NCBI GenBank assembly: GCA_016630905.1
Contig: WBMQ01000008.1
Location: forward strand, 930,001 to 994,000
DNA length: 64,000 nt
Source of the DNA: Capillidium heterosporum
Taxonomy: Eukaryota; Entomophthoromycota; Entomophthoromycetes; Entomophthorales; Capillidiaceae
Direction of reading: 5' to 3'
Under the pieces are notes generated by a model, which was given only the letters and a program-made list of their open reading frames with translations, had not been told where the DNA came from and searched no databases. How positions within the stretch are numbered: position 1 is the stretch's first letter; each line of letters opens with the position of its first letter. The translations under genes were made by a program, and so were the position numbers. Below are positions 24,274-35,993 of this stretch, one piece after another.

Positions 24274-27200
24274 GAATTCTGCTTCCTATGCTTAAGGTTG
24301 GAGAACTGCTTACCCTAATCTCATTTCACCTATTTAGCAGAGTGGGGACAAAGTATACTGATAGTATATTTTTATGGATAGGCTACTGTTCTAGAAAGTA
24401 AATTTTCTTTAGCTTTGATGAATCTACTTTTCATCTTTAGTATATTCCGATTCTTGATAAGTTAAAGTTTGAGTGTTGCCTTTTCTTCATACTTTTCGAT
24501 TGATATAATAGTGTTTAATTTTAGGGAAATTGTAATCTTAGGCTTACAACAACTATATTCTCAATTCTCTTAGCCTTTTATCTTCATTTAAGGCAAGAGT
24601 CTAACTAATTTTACTAAGTTCTATATGAATATCATCTGAAGGATTTGTACTTGTATTTAAGCTTGATCAATGCAAACCCTTAATCATGAATAATATACTA
24701 ATCTATATCGAAGTTAAAGATATCTTCAATTAAATTATTGCCAACTCCTTTAGCTTATCTGCAGTGGATGTGTCAAGGTATTTTGAGTAAAGTGGTAAAG
24801 TATCGAGTGATGCCACCACTTGAACCTTTACCTGAAGTACTTACATAGAAGTCCGAGTTGGACATCCATTTGAACTTATATTTTAAAAGTTTCTTCCTGA
24901 CCAGTCTCAAACATAAATATTTGAGCCATGATTTGGCTTTCTTGGCTAGATATGAAAGATAAAACCCTAGATCATTCAAGGAGAAAGCTTGGTTTACATA
25001 TCCTGGAATAGCTTTGAGGAGTAGTGTATGACCTCAGGAGATGGTGAAATTATTGTCATTCTCATCGAAAGGAAAGTAAATTTTAAGAATAAATACTGTG
25101 CAATCAAGTTACAGCTACTTTAGAAGAGTTTACTGGTTGAAGATGAAATATCAGTGATAATTAGAGAGAAAGATCGAAAATTTGGCTACAATATTTGCTA
25201 TTTTGATACTATAGCATACATATGATCTTTAAGTACATTTGATATAATTTAGAAATCCATCTTTCTGCGTCTATCATTAGTTTTTACAAAGTTGACAAGG
25301 ATTTGATAAGATAGGTTCAAACTATTGTAGCCTTATATTTGAATATAAAACTAATGTAGCTGAATAACCATTAAATCATGTGTATATCTAGCCGTACATT
25401 GGTTAATATAAGCAGTATGCTTTTATATGAAAGATATTCTAACTATTTCAGCTACACCATGCTTCTTGAGACATATACTTTGCTGTAAATTTAGTACTCC
25501 ATCATCGTCAAGTTAGCGAACAAAACCTTAAAGAAGGCGCCTCAGTAACACTTGAGAACATCCACATTGACTGTATCTTTCGCATAGTATACCTAAATAC
25601 ACATGATAGGCGATCGAGTCCCTTAATTAGATATGGCGTAGCTTCAGTAAACTGAATGTATTACTAATATCAAATTTGTGGATAAGTTGTATCAGATAGA
25701 TTGGGTATCGATCCAAATATATTTTGTGTTGAAGGGGAATGATATTCGAATAGGAAGTAAGCCAGCCAATAGTAGATTGCAATAATATACTGTTGAAGTT
25801 AGTTGAGTAAGACATTTATTGGTAAGAACCCATCACTATAAAGTAAGTAAAGGCTTGTCTTGAGCTAACCTATAAATATTCGAAATTGGAAGTAATGAGC
25901 TAAATATCAGTTTGATTAGGTCGATAGTATAAATATGAAATCCATCTTTAACCTATTGACATTTGTTTCTTCAATTCTAAATTAATTGAGGATCTTGGCT
26001 GAATAGATTATCAGCTATGCAGCGATGTTGGCTACCCAACCTATTACCCACATCTCCCTCCCTCTCTGTCACATTATTTTAATGAATATATCACTAGAAT
26101 CCAGTAGGACTTAAAAACTCGTACAGATTTAGGATTAAGAAATAATTGAGGGTATAGCAGCCTCCATAACCACTTGCTAGCTTTAAAGTACAGTTTCCAT
26201 AAACTTTAATATAGGTTTGTTGATTTTATTAAAAGCTTTATATCGATATCAATTATTATGAAAATATTCAACTTATTGACATTATTAAATTTAGACTACC
26301 TGTTGGGGCCCACTCTTTGACTGGATTGTAGGATTGTTAACGCTAAATGGGTTTTTAGTTTGATTCAGCTGGTCTGTCCTCAATGCTATTCCCTGGGCTC
26401 GACATTTTCCCGCCTTCCCAGCCTGATTGATTTGCTACTGAAATTCCTTTCTGAAACCCTGGCCGACTTTCTGTACCTTGCTATTTAGCGAAAATGATGA
26501 TGACCCTTTGTATTTAAATTAGATTGAAGTTTGTATCAGAATATTAAGCTTTCTATCACACTCCAACATATCTTTCTTAAATTTGATTTTAAATCACTAC
26601 ATACACGTTCCTTTCATTGTCTGATGGTTATTTCTTACATATTTGAGCTACGGTTGTTCATATTTAGCTAGCATCCAACATAAATCCTTCTGGTCGTCGG
26701 ATATATTATTCCTAGCTGCTTTATCGCTTTATAGATAAATTTATGGTCTTCAAATTTCGTAATATTAGTTAAAACTTTGCTGCCTCATTCCAATTCTAAT
26801 TGCCTTATATGAAGAGATACATTCAAACATGAACACTCCATCTTGTATCTCCTTCCTTATAAGGTACTCTTTTTCGTATCTTTATAGTAAATTCATTGTT
26901 CAACAAATGAATTTATATATTTAAGAGAATCGCTGGAATTGCTAGTTTTCGAACACTTTTCCTCAAATGGGATTTCGACAAGTGTATTTGATATACCTAT
27001 ATAAAACAATAGGCATATCTAATATCAATAGTAGAATAATAAAATGTAATTATCTTGTGTCTATTTCATGCTAATTTGTACTTTGAATAGAGCTTTCAAA
27101 TTTGATTAATATAGCGGAATCCTTTCTATACATAATACATATACATCTCTAATTTTCTGCACTATATATTTGAACCATCAATTGTATAAGTCGGTTTGGA

Positions 27201-27809
27201 CATAAAGTCGTCATAAATCCACCTTACGCTACCTTGCCAAAACCTTCAAAACCTCCACCCAAACCTAGAATTCGCAAAACTGCATCCTCCCATTCAGGCT
27301 ACAAAATGAAAAATTACCATTTGAGGTAGCAAAGCTAATGGAGGTGAGTTGTATTAGCATCATGAGAAAAAATCGTATACATTTTGTCGGATAAATTGGA
27401 ATTGGATATATTGGAATATGTATACTAAATGTTAACATAGCGTTCAACGTATATATGTTCAGTATAAAGTGCAATGTATTGAGTAAATATTTCTTTGAGT
27501 AACTTGTGGTAAACGAGTGGTTTTATAGCATAAAAACTTCACAAAAATCTAAAGTTTTTAATGGATAACTTCAAGTCTAAATAGAAGAGCCAGGACTAAG
27601 TCATATTAGGTATAAAATGAGGGAAGGGTACGGTTCACCAACAAGCTTTTTTAAAATTAAACTTTCCAGTTTGCTACGTTCTAAGGTTACCGGTTTACCT
27701 AAAACTTTCAAACACAACCTACCTAGCAGTGCTTCCAACCACAAACTACATACCAAACAAACCCAGCATACAATCCAATTGAACATAGGACATTTACAAT
27801 AAATCTACA
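24274..27809. other. Long gene-free AT-rich region
   Basis: About 3.5 kb, the longest stretch in the window without a recognisable gene. Short frames (24773-24979, 25627-25815, 27265-27474, all minus) lack features. I found no tRNA, inverted repeats or array here. Confidence 0.5.
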
Positions 27810-28760
27810 ATGTCGGGCTACTCAAGTAAAGATTTGACCCAATCCAAACTGGAGATTCTCGACCAAATCATCAACAACCAAACTAAACCACCACTAACTT
27901 TGACCAACCTAGTCAACTACATCAAGTTGAAAGAAAGTTCGATGGAGAATTTGGAGTTCTTGACTTTTGTCAACACCTACAAGAAGAACTACTTCAGCAT
28001 GGCTTTGGAGAAGCAGAACCTAAGTCCTAAAGTCCAGACCGACTTGGATCTATCTCCTTTGCAACTCAGTAGTCCCAACACTTCGATCAACACCATCGAT
28101 CTCAAATTCAAGTCGGTATACTACAAGACCTTGAATGTTACTTACAAAGTCGGTGACAAGCAAAAGGTCCAACCTATGCGAGAGACTATTGACCAGCTGG
28201 TAGCTTTATTCTTAACAACCAATGGCAAGTTCGAATTAAATCTATCGGAGCAATTGAAGAAGCAAACTATAACCAACTTCAACGAATCTACCCACCCCTC
28301 CACTTTCTACGACTTGGAATTGGAAATCAAGTCTTTAGTTGCCTATGCCACCCTTCCTCGATTTTTAAACTTAGCTACTCAGAATTTCAAGAATCGCAAC
28401 TACTACTTCAATCGGTTTTTAATCTCGCTACTTTTAGTCATCATGGGTATAGTTACCACCATTTTCAGCATTGTATTCGAATGGTCCTTATACTTGAAGC
28501 TACCGGGGCTGATATTATTTAGTTTGGGATTAGCCATTGGCGTCCAGGTGACTTCCAAGATCTGCTTAATTAACTTGATTCGCAAACGTAGACAGCCTTG
28601 TTTGCCTGGCGAACCGTTCTGCCACATCCAAAATTATAGAGATCCCTACCTTTTGAGGAGGCAGTGGTACAAGTTCTTTAGACATTTGTCGATCGCTGTT
28701 CTAATTATGTTGGCGGTTTGGATCCCTGTATTGACAATTGACTTTCAGGTCAAAGGTTGA
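27810..28760 (+). CDS. RAX1: RAX1-like protein: RGS-type N-terminus and C-terminal membrane segments
   Basis: Intact single exon of 316 residues starting ATGTCGGGC. The N-terminal half has the layout of a divergent RGS fold (PLTLTNLVNYIKLKESS, ENLEFLTFVNTYKKNY, an acidic DLDLSP stretch and a later LYD-x-LE helix). The C-terminal third has three or four hydrophobic segments (about residues 206-226, 229-250 and 294-312) with a Cys-rich loop (RRQPCLPGEPFC) between them. RGS followed by C-terminal transmembrane segments is the architecture of fungal Rax1, which marks bipolar bud or growth sites with Rax2. The assignment rests on architecture and patchy motifs rather than on strong conserved blocks. 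The GPCR-RGS alternative is less likely because the membrane part is C-terminal and short. Confidence 0.65.
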   Translation: MSGYSSKDLTQSKLEILDQIINNQTKPPLTLTNLVNYIKLKESSMENLEFLTFVNTYKKNYFSMALEKQNLSPKVQTDLDLSPLQLSSPNTSINTIDLKFKSVYYKTLNVTYKVGDKQKVQPMRETIDQLVALFLTTNGKFELNLSEQLKKQTITNFNESTHPSTFYDLELEIKSLVAYATLPRFLNLATQNFKNRNYYFNRFLISLLLVIMGIVTTIFSIVFEWSLYLKLPGLILFSLGLAIGVQVTSKICLINLIRKRRQPCLPGEPFCHIQNYRDPYLLRRQWYKFFRHLSIAVLIMLAVWIPVLTIDFQVKG

Positions 28761-29268
28761 AATTTTTTATAGTAGTAACAATAAAACCTAATTATTTAAC
28801 TATAAGTTTGGTTGAATATATATAGAATTTATGTTGTGATTTTTAATTACCGGGATTTTTACAATTGGTTTCGATATTAGAGTAGAAATAGCGGCTCATA
28901 AATTTTGGTAATGGGTCGAATGTGCCGACAACCAACTTGAAATCAAAGAGTAGCACCACCACATTTGGTAAACCAAGCAAAGTAGCCTTTTAACTATTAT
29001 TTTCTATTAACTGCTAACTTTCACCTATACTTGCAGCAAACCTATCCATCTGAAATAGAGTGGATCTAAAACTGAAGTTGAAGGTTCTATACCAATATTG
29101 TTGGTTCACTATCCATAAATTGGATATACACGGATGGCCGATAGAAATATTGAGTATAGAAATCTACATGTCTAAATGCTTTAAGGTGGTTTATAAAGCT
29201 TCAACTTGGATAACAACAACGAGATTCTATGCATCACTGGTATAGATATACCCAAGGAGGGCTTGCAA
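28761..29268. other. Intergenic region before the tRNA gene
   Basis: About 500 bp, AT-rich. No features recognised. Confidence 0.5.
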
Positions 29269-29340
29269 GTATGTTTGGTGCAGTCTGGTGCATTACTCGC
29301 TTTCTCTGAGTCGGTTCTGGTTCGAATCCAGAAACATACG
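29269..29340 (+). tRNA. tRNA-Glu (anticodon TTC)
   Basis: A 72-nt cloverleaf. The 7-bp acceptor GTATGTT/AACATAC is perfect. The D stem is GTGC/GCAT, the anticodon stem ACTCG/TGAGT carries loop CTTTCTC (anticodon TTC), and the T stem TCTGG/CCAGA carries loop TTCGAAT; the discriminator is G. Box A (TGGTGCAGTCTGG) and box B (GGTTCGAATCC) are present and no intron is needed. Base 37 is T where A is usual in tRNA-Glu, so the gene may be a slightly divergent copy. Confidence 0.85.
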
Positions 29341-30280
29341 CTAGTAGCATATTTTTTCTTTACCTCCTCAATTCTATATCAAAATTTTTATACCACCCTA
29401 ACCTAGTGTTGCTAACTTTTAAACCTTAGTCAAGAGATCTATTTTCAGCTTGATTCTTCTTGAAGCTTAAACTATGAAACGACTACTAGATGCATATAGG
29501 TAAGTAACTAGCTTTCTATTAGGCTTATTAATTAGTACATGAAAAGATTTAAAATAGTTGATGTTGGCTTATCATAGCTTTGCTTTTACAAAAGCTTAAG
29601 TATAAAAGCTATAGCAAGCTCTTTGATGATGGAAATTGGGGGCAATAATACTACTACAATTTAAATTATTTGAAGAACTGTTTAGTATTGGTAGTTATAC
29701 ATCCAAATCAACTCAATACCAGTCAAGCTCATTATTTATTTGGCACGAAAACTATTAAAATGTTCCAATCAATTACTACAGTATATATCCTTATTTAAAA
29801 AGGAAACGTCAAGTAGGCTTGATATAACCTGGCCCTCAACTTTCTTAAACCGAGCAGCTCTGATTCAAATCCAGAAACCTACGATCAACTAACTTTTAGC
29901 CTGAGATCTATCCTTACTCCACATAAAATTACCGACTCTAAGTTAAGGATCCCTGGTTTCGATCATAACATTCTCAACATCCACCTTTCAAACCTCAGAA
30001 AGCCGAATCTTTCACAACCTTTGCTAGTCGAAGATCAGATGAATTGTTTTAGAGTTAACAGCTCTTTATGTAGTTGAAATTAGTAGAATCTCTAAGCAGA
30101 AAGCTGTTAATTATACTTCAATTTCTCATTTTAATGCTCCTCCAGCAGTAGGTGTACTATACATAAAATGACTCGATTTTCTAGCTCGATATTTCTATTT
30201 CAGCACCTTAGACAGCCTTGATTGGATTCTGCCAATAAGTAAATGCTCATAACTTCAATAATTTTCACTGTATTCTATTA
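29341..30280. other. Intergenic region with a tRNA 3'-half relic
   Basis: AT-rich spacer between the tRNA gene and the transposon. At 29857-29883 a T-arm plus acceptor end (CTCTGATTCAAATCCAGAAA then CCTACG) closely copies the 3' end of the tRNA-Glu above, without a convincing 5' half. Otherwise nothing was recognised. Confidence 0.5.
29352..29357 (+). terminator. RNA polymerase III terminator of the tRNA gene
   Basis: A run of six T residues 12 nt after the discriminator base of tRNA-Glu, at the expected distance for a Pol III stop signal. Confidence 0.75.
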
Positions 30281-30435
30281 CAGAATCAAGTTAATTGAAG
30301 AAAATCCAAAAACTTTTGAAGAAAGTCATAAATGAAATGAAGAATGACGTAATACGATTTCCTTTTTTGATAAGCGTTCAAAATCTTTGAAGATTATCCA
30401 CAAATGAAGTGAAGAAAGTTCAAAAATTGTCTTCA
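30281..30435 (+). repeat. Left terminal inverted repeat of the transposon
   Basis: About 155 bp, inverse of 33081-33233. The outer 63 nt match exactly and the inner part matches with scattered differences. It contains repeated GAAGAAA motifs (AATTGAAGAAAATCC, TTTGAAGAAAGTC, AGTGAAGAAAGTTC) that could be transposase binding sites. Confidence 0.92.
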
Positions 30436-30965
30436 CGTTAAGAAAAAGAAGGTTATAAATAAATGTATACTTTCAAGTCTAAACTTATACATGAAGAAAG
30501 TTATTAGAAGTGTTAACGCCACTTTACCTAAAATTACAATATATTTGGTAGCTTATAGTGCAATTTAATTCAACTTTACCTTGGATGGTTATATAACCTT
30601 AAGTACGTACACTTCATTAGTTAAATTTCGAACCTTTCAAAATAGCTATATTTTTTGACAAATTTACTTTATATAATTATTTGGAATGGCTTATATATTG
30701 TTCTTACATTCTTTAATTACGTTCAAAGTAGATCTATTCAACTTAGTACTTTGTATATTAGATTCAATTATACGTTTTCGGAGTCTTACTCCAAACTCAA
30801 AGTAAAGTTTAAATAGTACACTACTATAGATTATAACCATAAATCTAATAAATCAATAAATATAATTATTACAATTAAAGTCAAAAGTTTAAAATATATA
30901 AACTTGGGCATGTATTCAGTTATCAAGTTTAGTCAATGAGCGTTTCCTTTCATTAACTTGTCACC

Positions 30966-32940
30966 TTAAAACTCTTCACCTTCTTCATCTTCTCCATTTC
31001 GGCTGCCATTACCTTTGCCCTCCTCATTCTGGTTACTATTACCTTCGATCGCTCCATTTCGACCTTGCTTACTTTTAGCCTTGATAGTTCTAGCTGCTTC
31101 AAATTTTGGGGCAAATCCAACTGGAATTTTGGTTTCGTCTAGCAGAGTGATATCTGGCTTGAGTAGATTACCAGTAAAGTGGGCTAACGCAAGACAGTTT
31201 ATATAAAAATTAGCTGTATGCTCGAAGTATCCTTTGCAATGCAGTGCCGAACCCACTTCACCTTCAGATTCCTGTATGAATACTTCCAAGTCAGCATTCG
31301 TAAAATCAGTATTGGTAGTTTCCAACTGTTTGTCTGATAATAAAATAGCTTTGCCACCTAAATAAGATCGCTTTGAACTTACAAGTTGTTTTAGCGCATT
31401 AAAGTATAGTTCAATGGGATTTAGGAAAGGTGAATATCGTGGAAGGGTTAATAGTTTTGAACCCATATTGATTAGCTTTTGTCTAATAGTAGGGTCATCA
31501 TCAATTCCATGGATACTAGCGTTGTCGAAAATATAACATACAGTAGGTCGATTGACATGATCAATTAAGCGTAAAAGAAACTCCTTGAAGACCTGCTTAG
31601 TTATACTAGCCATTGTCTTCTTCCTATACTTTTCTGAATATACAAGCCCATCCTCTGAAATCGCAGCTATATAGTTGATGCTATCCTTGTTAGGCAGTGG
31701 TGAAATTGCTACTCGTTCTTCAGTTCGTCCATGAGCATATTTCTTAAAGGTTGTCCTACTGAAGCTTGCTTCATCGATAAAAATCTTCTTATAGATGCCG
31801 TAGTTGTTGATTTGACCTATGTAAGTTTTTCGATCCATAATGACATCTTCATCATTCCATCTTTTTGGGACCACGCATGCCTTCTTGAACGTAATATGCA
31901 TTTTTGAGTATATATTGCAAAGAGTGGTTCGACTTATATTGACTCCATAATCTTTTAACTCAGCTAGCACATCGCAATTCCTACGTGTTGGATCTTCTCG
32001 AATAATATCAAAGACCAGTAGGTATGTATCATTGTCAACTATAGATTTCCGGCCAACTTTTGCAGTTAAAGTTTTTTTGGATACATCTTGTTCTTGAGCG
32101 TTGTCCATTTTTTGGTGACGTCGATATTTCATAGTAGCAATCGATTTATAATTGATACCAGTTGACTTATGGCACTCTTTCATTGTAATTTTTCCATCAT
32201 CAATCCTTTGGAGCATCTCTTCCTTAGCCTCAGGACTGAGTTTAACCTTCTTTTTGTTCTGTTGCTGATTGTCACGTTTATTCAGTTCTGCTCTAATTTT
32301 CTCACGTTTGGCGATGTTTAGGAACTGTGTAAGCTTGTTGGAAGCAGCTTTTTGGCTATCTTTGTAATCTAAGAAGGCATTTTCAAGCTCAACACTTGAG
32401 TTACAAAGTTCTCTAAATGTTTCTTTTCTAAAAACAGTCTTACGGATCATATTTAAAGCTTTGAGTTCAGCAATAGAAAATGGGTTTGTTTGGAGTATGT
32501 TTTCTTCAGTCTGAACTCCTTTATCTTGATATTCTAAAACAACTATGTTAATATATCTTTGATTTATTTAAAAAGCTACCTCCACTACATACTATATAAG
32601 TAGAATTATTTTCTAAAGCTGTATTTTGAATATTATCATTATATTCAAGCTGTGCTTCAAAATTTTGATAGCCTATAAGAATATATCAGTATAGTCTTGT
32701 ATTTATATAGCATTAACTCTACCTCTTGAACTTTGAGTAGGATGGATTATTAAAGCTTTATTTTGGATATTATTGTTGTATTCAGGTTGTACTTCATTAT
32801 CTTGACAGCCTAGAATAAATGTATTACTATAATTTAAACTTATACCCATTACTTTTACTATTTGAATCTTGAATAGAGCGGACTACTATAGCCTTATTCT
32901 GTATATGCTTATTTTTGTTGTGCTTGGGTTGCTTTTTCAT
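30966..32940 (-). CDS. Tc1/mariner-family transposase with exon-repeat N-terminus
   Basis: A DDE transposase. Exons 32940-32859, 32809-32723, 32672-32589 and 32542-30966 sum to 610 codons including the stop. The main exon holds a helix-turn-helix region (SPEAKEEMLQRI...CHKSTGINYKSI), then the first catalytic Asp in IFIDEASF, the second in YIFDNASIH and the Glu in FLNPIELYF; the last two are separated by 37 residues (DD37E). The tail is acidic (NGEDEEGEEF). The three small 5' exons encode related units with YQ/CQ-x2-EVQ-x-EYN-x2-IQN-x-AL, so this N-terminus grew by exon duplication. The donor of the third exon (GTAGTG) was chosen because it keeps frame. All catalytic residues are present, so the enzyme is probably active. 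Confidence 0.92.
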
Positions 32941-33080
32941 ATTGATGTTGAAATAAAAGAATTTAAAATGTTTAGATGCTTTTAAATGTAAATATATATT
33001 TTTGTAAAATCATAATTACATTTGTCTTTGTTTACTAAGTAATTTTAGATTGGTTTTGTCATCACCATAAGCTTTCAATT

Positions 33081-33233
33081 TGAAGACAGTTTTTGAACTT
33101 TCTTCATCTCATTCGTGGATTTTCTTCAAAGATTTTGGAATTTTGTCATCTTAAAAAGGAAATTACTCCGTCTTCATTTCATTTATGACTTTCTTCAAAA
33201 GTTTTTGGATTTTCTTCAATTAACTTGATTCTG
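33081..33233 (-). repeat. Right terminal inverted repeat of the transposon
   Basis: About 153 bp, inverse of 30281-30435, ending ...GATTCTG against the TA target duplicate. The inner border is set where similarity ends at GTCTTCA on the complementary strand. Confidence 0.92.
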
Positions 33234-33235
33234 TA

Positions 33236-34268
33236 ATATCACAGGCTTTTTCATCTAGGAAAATTTTAGAGTTACATTTCCATTTCTGTCGTTGTATCCT
33301 TACTTTTTATAGCCATTACATTTACCAATATCTAGATTGCAACCTTGTTTAACTCTATAGTACATAAAGGGGTACCTATACTGGAATTTTAAATTGAGTT
33401 TTAGATGGGTATTGTTTTCATTACCATCCTTTTCATATCTTATCTACTGTAGACGTATTTATGTACGGACGTTATATAAGCAACCAATGTTTTGGGCTAT
33501 AGAGCGGTATAAAGGGTCCTTCCTATTGATATATATATTTATGTATTTATATAGGTATTTTTATATGTGATTCTTAACCAAAGTTACTATCCCACTCCCT
33601 TTATCGTAACTATAACTAAAGGGTATTTAAATTTTCAACTGAAACCTACCTTGTTGACCCCTGAAAATCTTTTGTTACCAACAACTTTTAGTTTCCCAAA
33701 TCCACCTTTCCTAATCTAGCGAACCCATATTTTTGTAAATAACAATATTCATTACACTTTTAGAAATAAATCCCTCAACCTTATATACCCAGCATGTTTA
33801 TTTGGGTAGCTATGCCGTTCTTATTCTCGCTCTTTGTTAAAACTTGGGTACTTGAAACGATTCTGCTAACTAGATAGAGTAGATGTTACTACGTTCCTCT
33901 ACCTCACCTTATATTATTTTCGTTAATAGGTGTGTATAGCATGGATAGAAGCCCAATTATTAAATTTATTATTATAGAAATTGTAACGAAAAGCTAAATA
34001 CCTAATTTGTTATACCCTTTTTGAATTTCATTAACTTAGAATGGGTAGCAACTTTAAGTATTCCCTATGTTGTGGAACTTGAATAGGAGGGTTAGGGGGT
34101 GAGTATTTATAACATAAAGCTCGATTAAGGGTTCGTATATAGAGAAGCCCATTACATAAAAAGTGAATTTAAGGTATATATAGGTGTCCTTGATCAAAAT
34201 GGTAGTCAGATTTTAAATTTTCCCAATCTATAGGCCGTTATAAACGAAACAAACAGTAAACTAGCAAT
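33236..34268. other. Intergenic region
   Basis: About 1 kb of AT-rich DNA between the transposon and the next gene. Nothing recognised. Confidence 0.5.
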
Positions 34269-34802
34269 ATGTCGGCCTATTTCTACCTCGGGAACTTCAA
34301 CCTACTACACAAGGTAGCGAATATTTTGAACAAGAACATAGCCAAAGTCGTTCCAAAGCTAGCCAAAGTTAGAAAACAACTTCCAACTCAACCCATTAAA
34401 CCAACCACCATCCACAAACTATCGGTAACCAAGCATCACTCCAAAAGCTACTCCAACACTTCTCTATCTACTACCATAGCGTTAAACTCTCCATTACAAA
34501 AATATAGTAAAGGTTGGTTTAAAGAGTATTTTATCATAGGTTCGGTATTCACGGTAACTGGAATTATCTCCTTGAAGACGACAGCCCCAACTTTGAATGC
34601 ACTAGGCATCAAAGGAAACTTTAGAGATGGCCCCATCCAGTATCGACTATCCCATCTCTTACTAGGTACGCCAACTTGGTGTTTAACTCTGGTAAGTTTG
34701 GGAAGTTTGGTGGGAAGGTATGCTTTCTTTTCCAAGGTCGCTGGCAGAGTGTTTGGTAGATTTTTGGGGCCCTTGCGATGGGTTACCAAGCTCCATCGAT
34801 AG
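34269..34802 (+). CDS. Conserved small membrane protein, possibly mitochondrial
   Basis: Intact single exon of 177 residues. Residues 1-85 are basic and Ser/Thr-rich with almost no acidic residues, as in a mitochondrial presequence. Residues about 87-177 form a compact domain: GWFKEYFIIGSVFTVTGIIS (first membrane segment), a loop with GIKGNFRDGPIQYRLSH, a second segment PTWCLTLVSLGSLVG, then RYAFFSKVAGRVFGRFLGPL. I recall similar two-segment fungal proteins with a G-x-RDGP-x-x-YRL loop, but no function is known to me. Mitochondrial location is inference from composition. The frame shows no sign of decay. Confidence 0.75.
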   Translation: MSAYFYLGNFNLLHKVANILNKNIAKVVPKLAKVRKQLPTQPIKPTTIHKLSVTKHHSKSYSNTSLSTTIALNSPLQKYSKGWFKEYFIIGSVFTVTGIISLKTTAPTLNALGIKGNFRDGPIQYRLSHLLLGTPTWCLTLVSLGSLVGRYAFFSKVAGRVFGRFLGPLRWVTKLHR

Positions 34803-35993
34803 GCTTTCTTTGTTTTTAAAGGTGTGGAGACAAGACCATCTGCCATCGTTTTATTACTTTTTATCTCTTCTCAACCCCGCCTGTAACTTATATACGCGTA
34901 TTTAAAAAACCTTTTATGAAAATAAAATTTTATGTTTGTTCCACTTTATATTTATGTTCATACAAGTGTTCCTGACATCTATTTTGTTTACTGTGTGACA
35001 GTAAATATAAAAATAAATATGCAGCTCATTTACAAAGTATTTGACCATCCTTAATACTTTACATCCTATGTAACCGAACTAAACCCCTATTGCACTACCT
35101 CAAATCCACTTCAGTAAAATCTTTGAAGGGATACTACAAAGCTGGAGTAGCTAAACTTCGACCTAGCAATCAACCTTGCAAAGCTTAAAGTTGGCTGGGA
35201 TTTTAACCAGAAACGTTAGTTAAGATCGAAGACAGGGATAAGGACAGCAGAACTGGGAACATATATGTGGGTTGAAAGATGGTGATCGATTCAATTTATA
35301 TAGAGCTTAAAATATATACCATAAAACGGTATTATAGACCTATTCACTTCAAAATATTACACTTATGTCTATTCTAGAGATCTTTGCAAGCTGATATAGT
35401 GTAGTTAGGTTGCACATCTTACTTATTTGGTTGAAGCCTGGTTCGATTCCAGCACTAAGAAAGCTCTGGTTAAAATCCAGATATCAGCGATTCTAAAATA
35501 TGCTTTTTATATATCAGGCAGATGTCTATACCTGTTGCTATCCCTACTAGCTTTAAACTCGATAAAGTTGTTCGAGATCCGATTACCTTCCAACGTTATA
35601 AGCAATCTTGAGATTTTTGTTTAGCTATTCAATTCAGAGCTATTAGATTGTATAATCACTATTTCTGTAAGGTTTAGTTTCTAATAATATGTTTTTGACT
35701 ATAATGTTGGTGCTTTGGAAGGCTGTATGAAACACAGATCCAAACCCTGTCCTAAATGCCTATACGAAAATCTACTTTAAATGATGATGGTGGAATCAGA
35801 CAAAACAGCAATATAACTACCTAAAAAACACCGATAGGATACATACAAGTTTGTACTGGTTATAGCTGTAAATATAGAACTATCAACAAATTGATCTTTT
35901 ATAAAATCAAACAGATTTCTTGGGAATTTACCTAATGTACGGCGACGTATAGTTTATTTTTACTACTTGCACACTTTCAAGTTTATTAAGGAT
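34803..35993. other. Intergenic region with tRNA-like remnants
   Basis: AT-rich. Near 35395-35460 there is a D-arm-like and T-arm-like segment (GGTTCGATTCCAGCA), followed by a second T-arm-like piece near 35463-35483. Neither folds into a full cloverleaf. No coding sequence was recognised. Confidence 0.45.

Larger units (their letters stand above)
30281..33233. mobile_element. Complete Tc1/mariner-type DNA transposon (DD37E)
   Basis: A 2,953-bp element flanked by TA on both sides (30279-30280 and 33234-33235), the target duplication typical of IS630-Tc1-mariner elements. Both ends start CAGAATCAAGTTAATTGAAG and form long terminal inverted repeats whose outermost 63 nt are identical. It carries one spliced transposase gene on the minus strand, intact by my model, and lies between tRNA-Glu and a small membrane-protein gene. 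Identical outer repeats and an open transposase suggest recent, perhaps current, mobility. Confidence 0.93.

Noticed and set aside
24773-24979. Minus-strand frame in the gene-free 24-27 kb region
   Set aside because: Short, basic, no motif and no homology to the GDSL or MFS families that I could see by eye.
34448-34846. 132-residue minus-strand frame opposite the small membrane protein
   Set aside because: Antisense shadow of the plus-strand gene, whose start, composition and membrane segments are far more convincing.
35395-35460. Possible second tRNA gene
   Set aside because: D arm and T loop look plausible, but acceptor and anticodon stems do not pair; kept only as a remnant.
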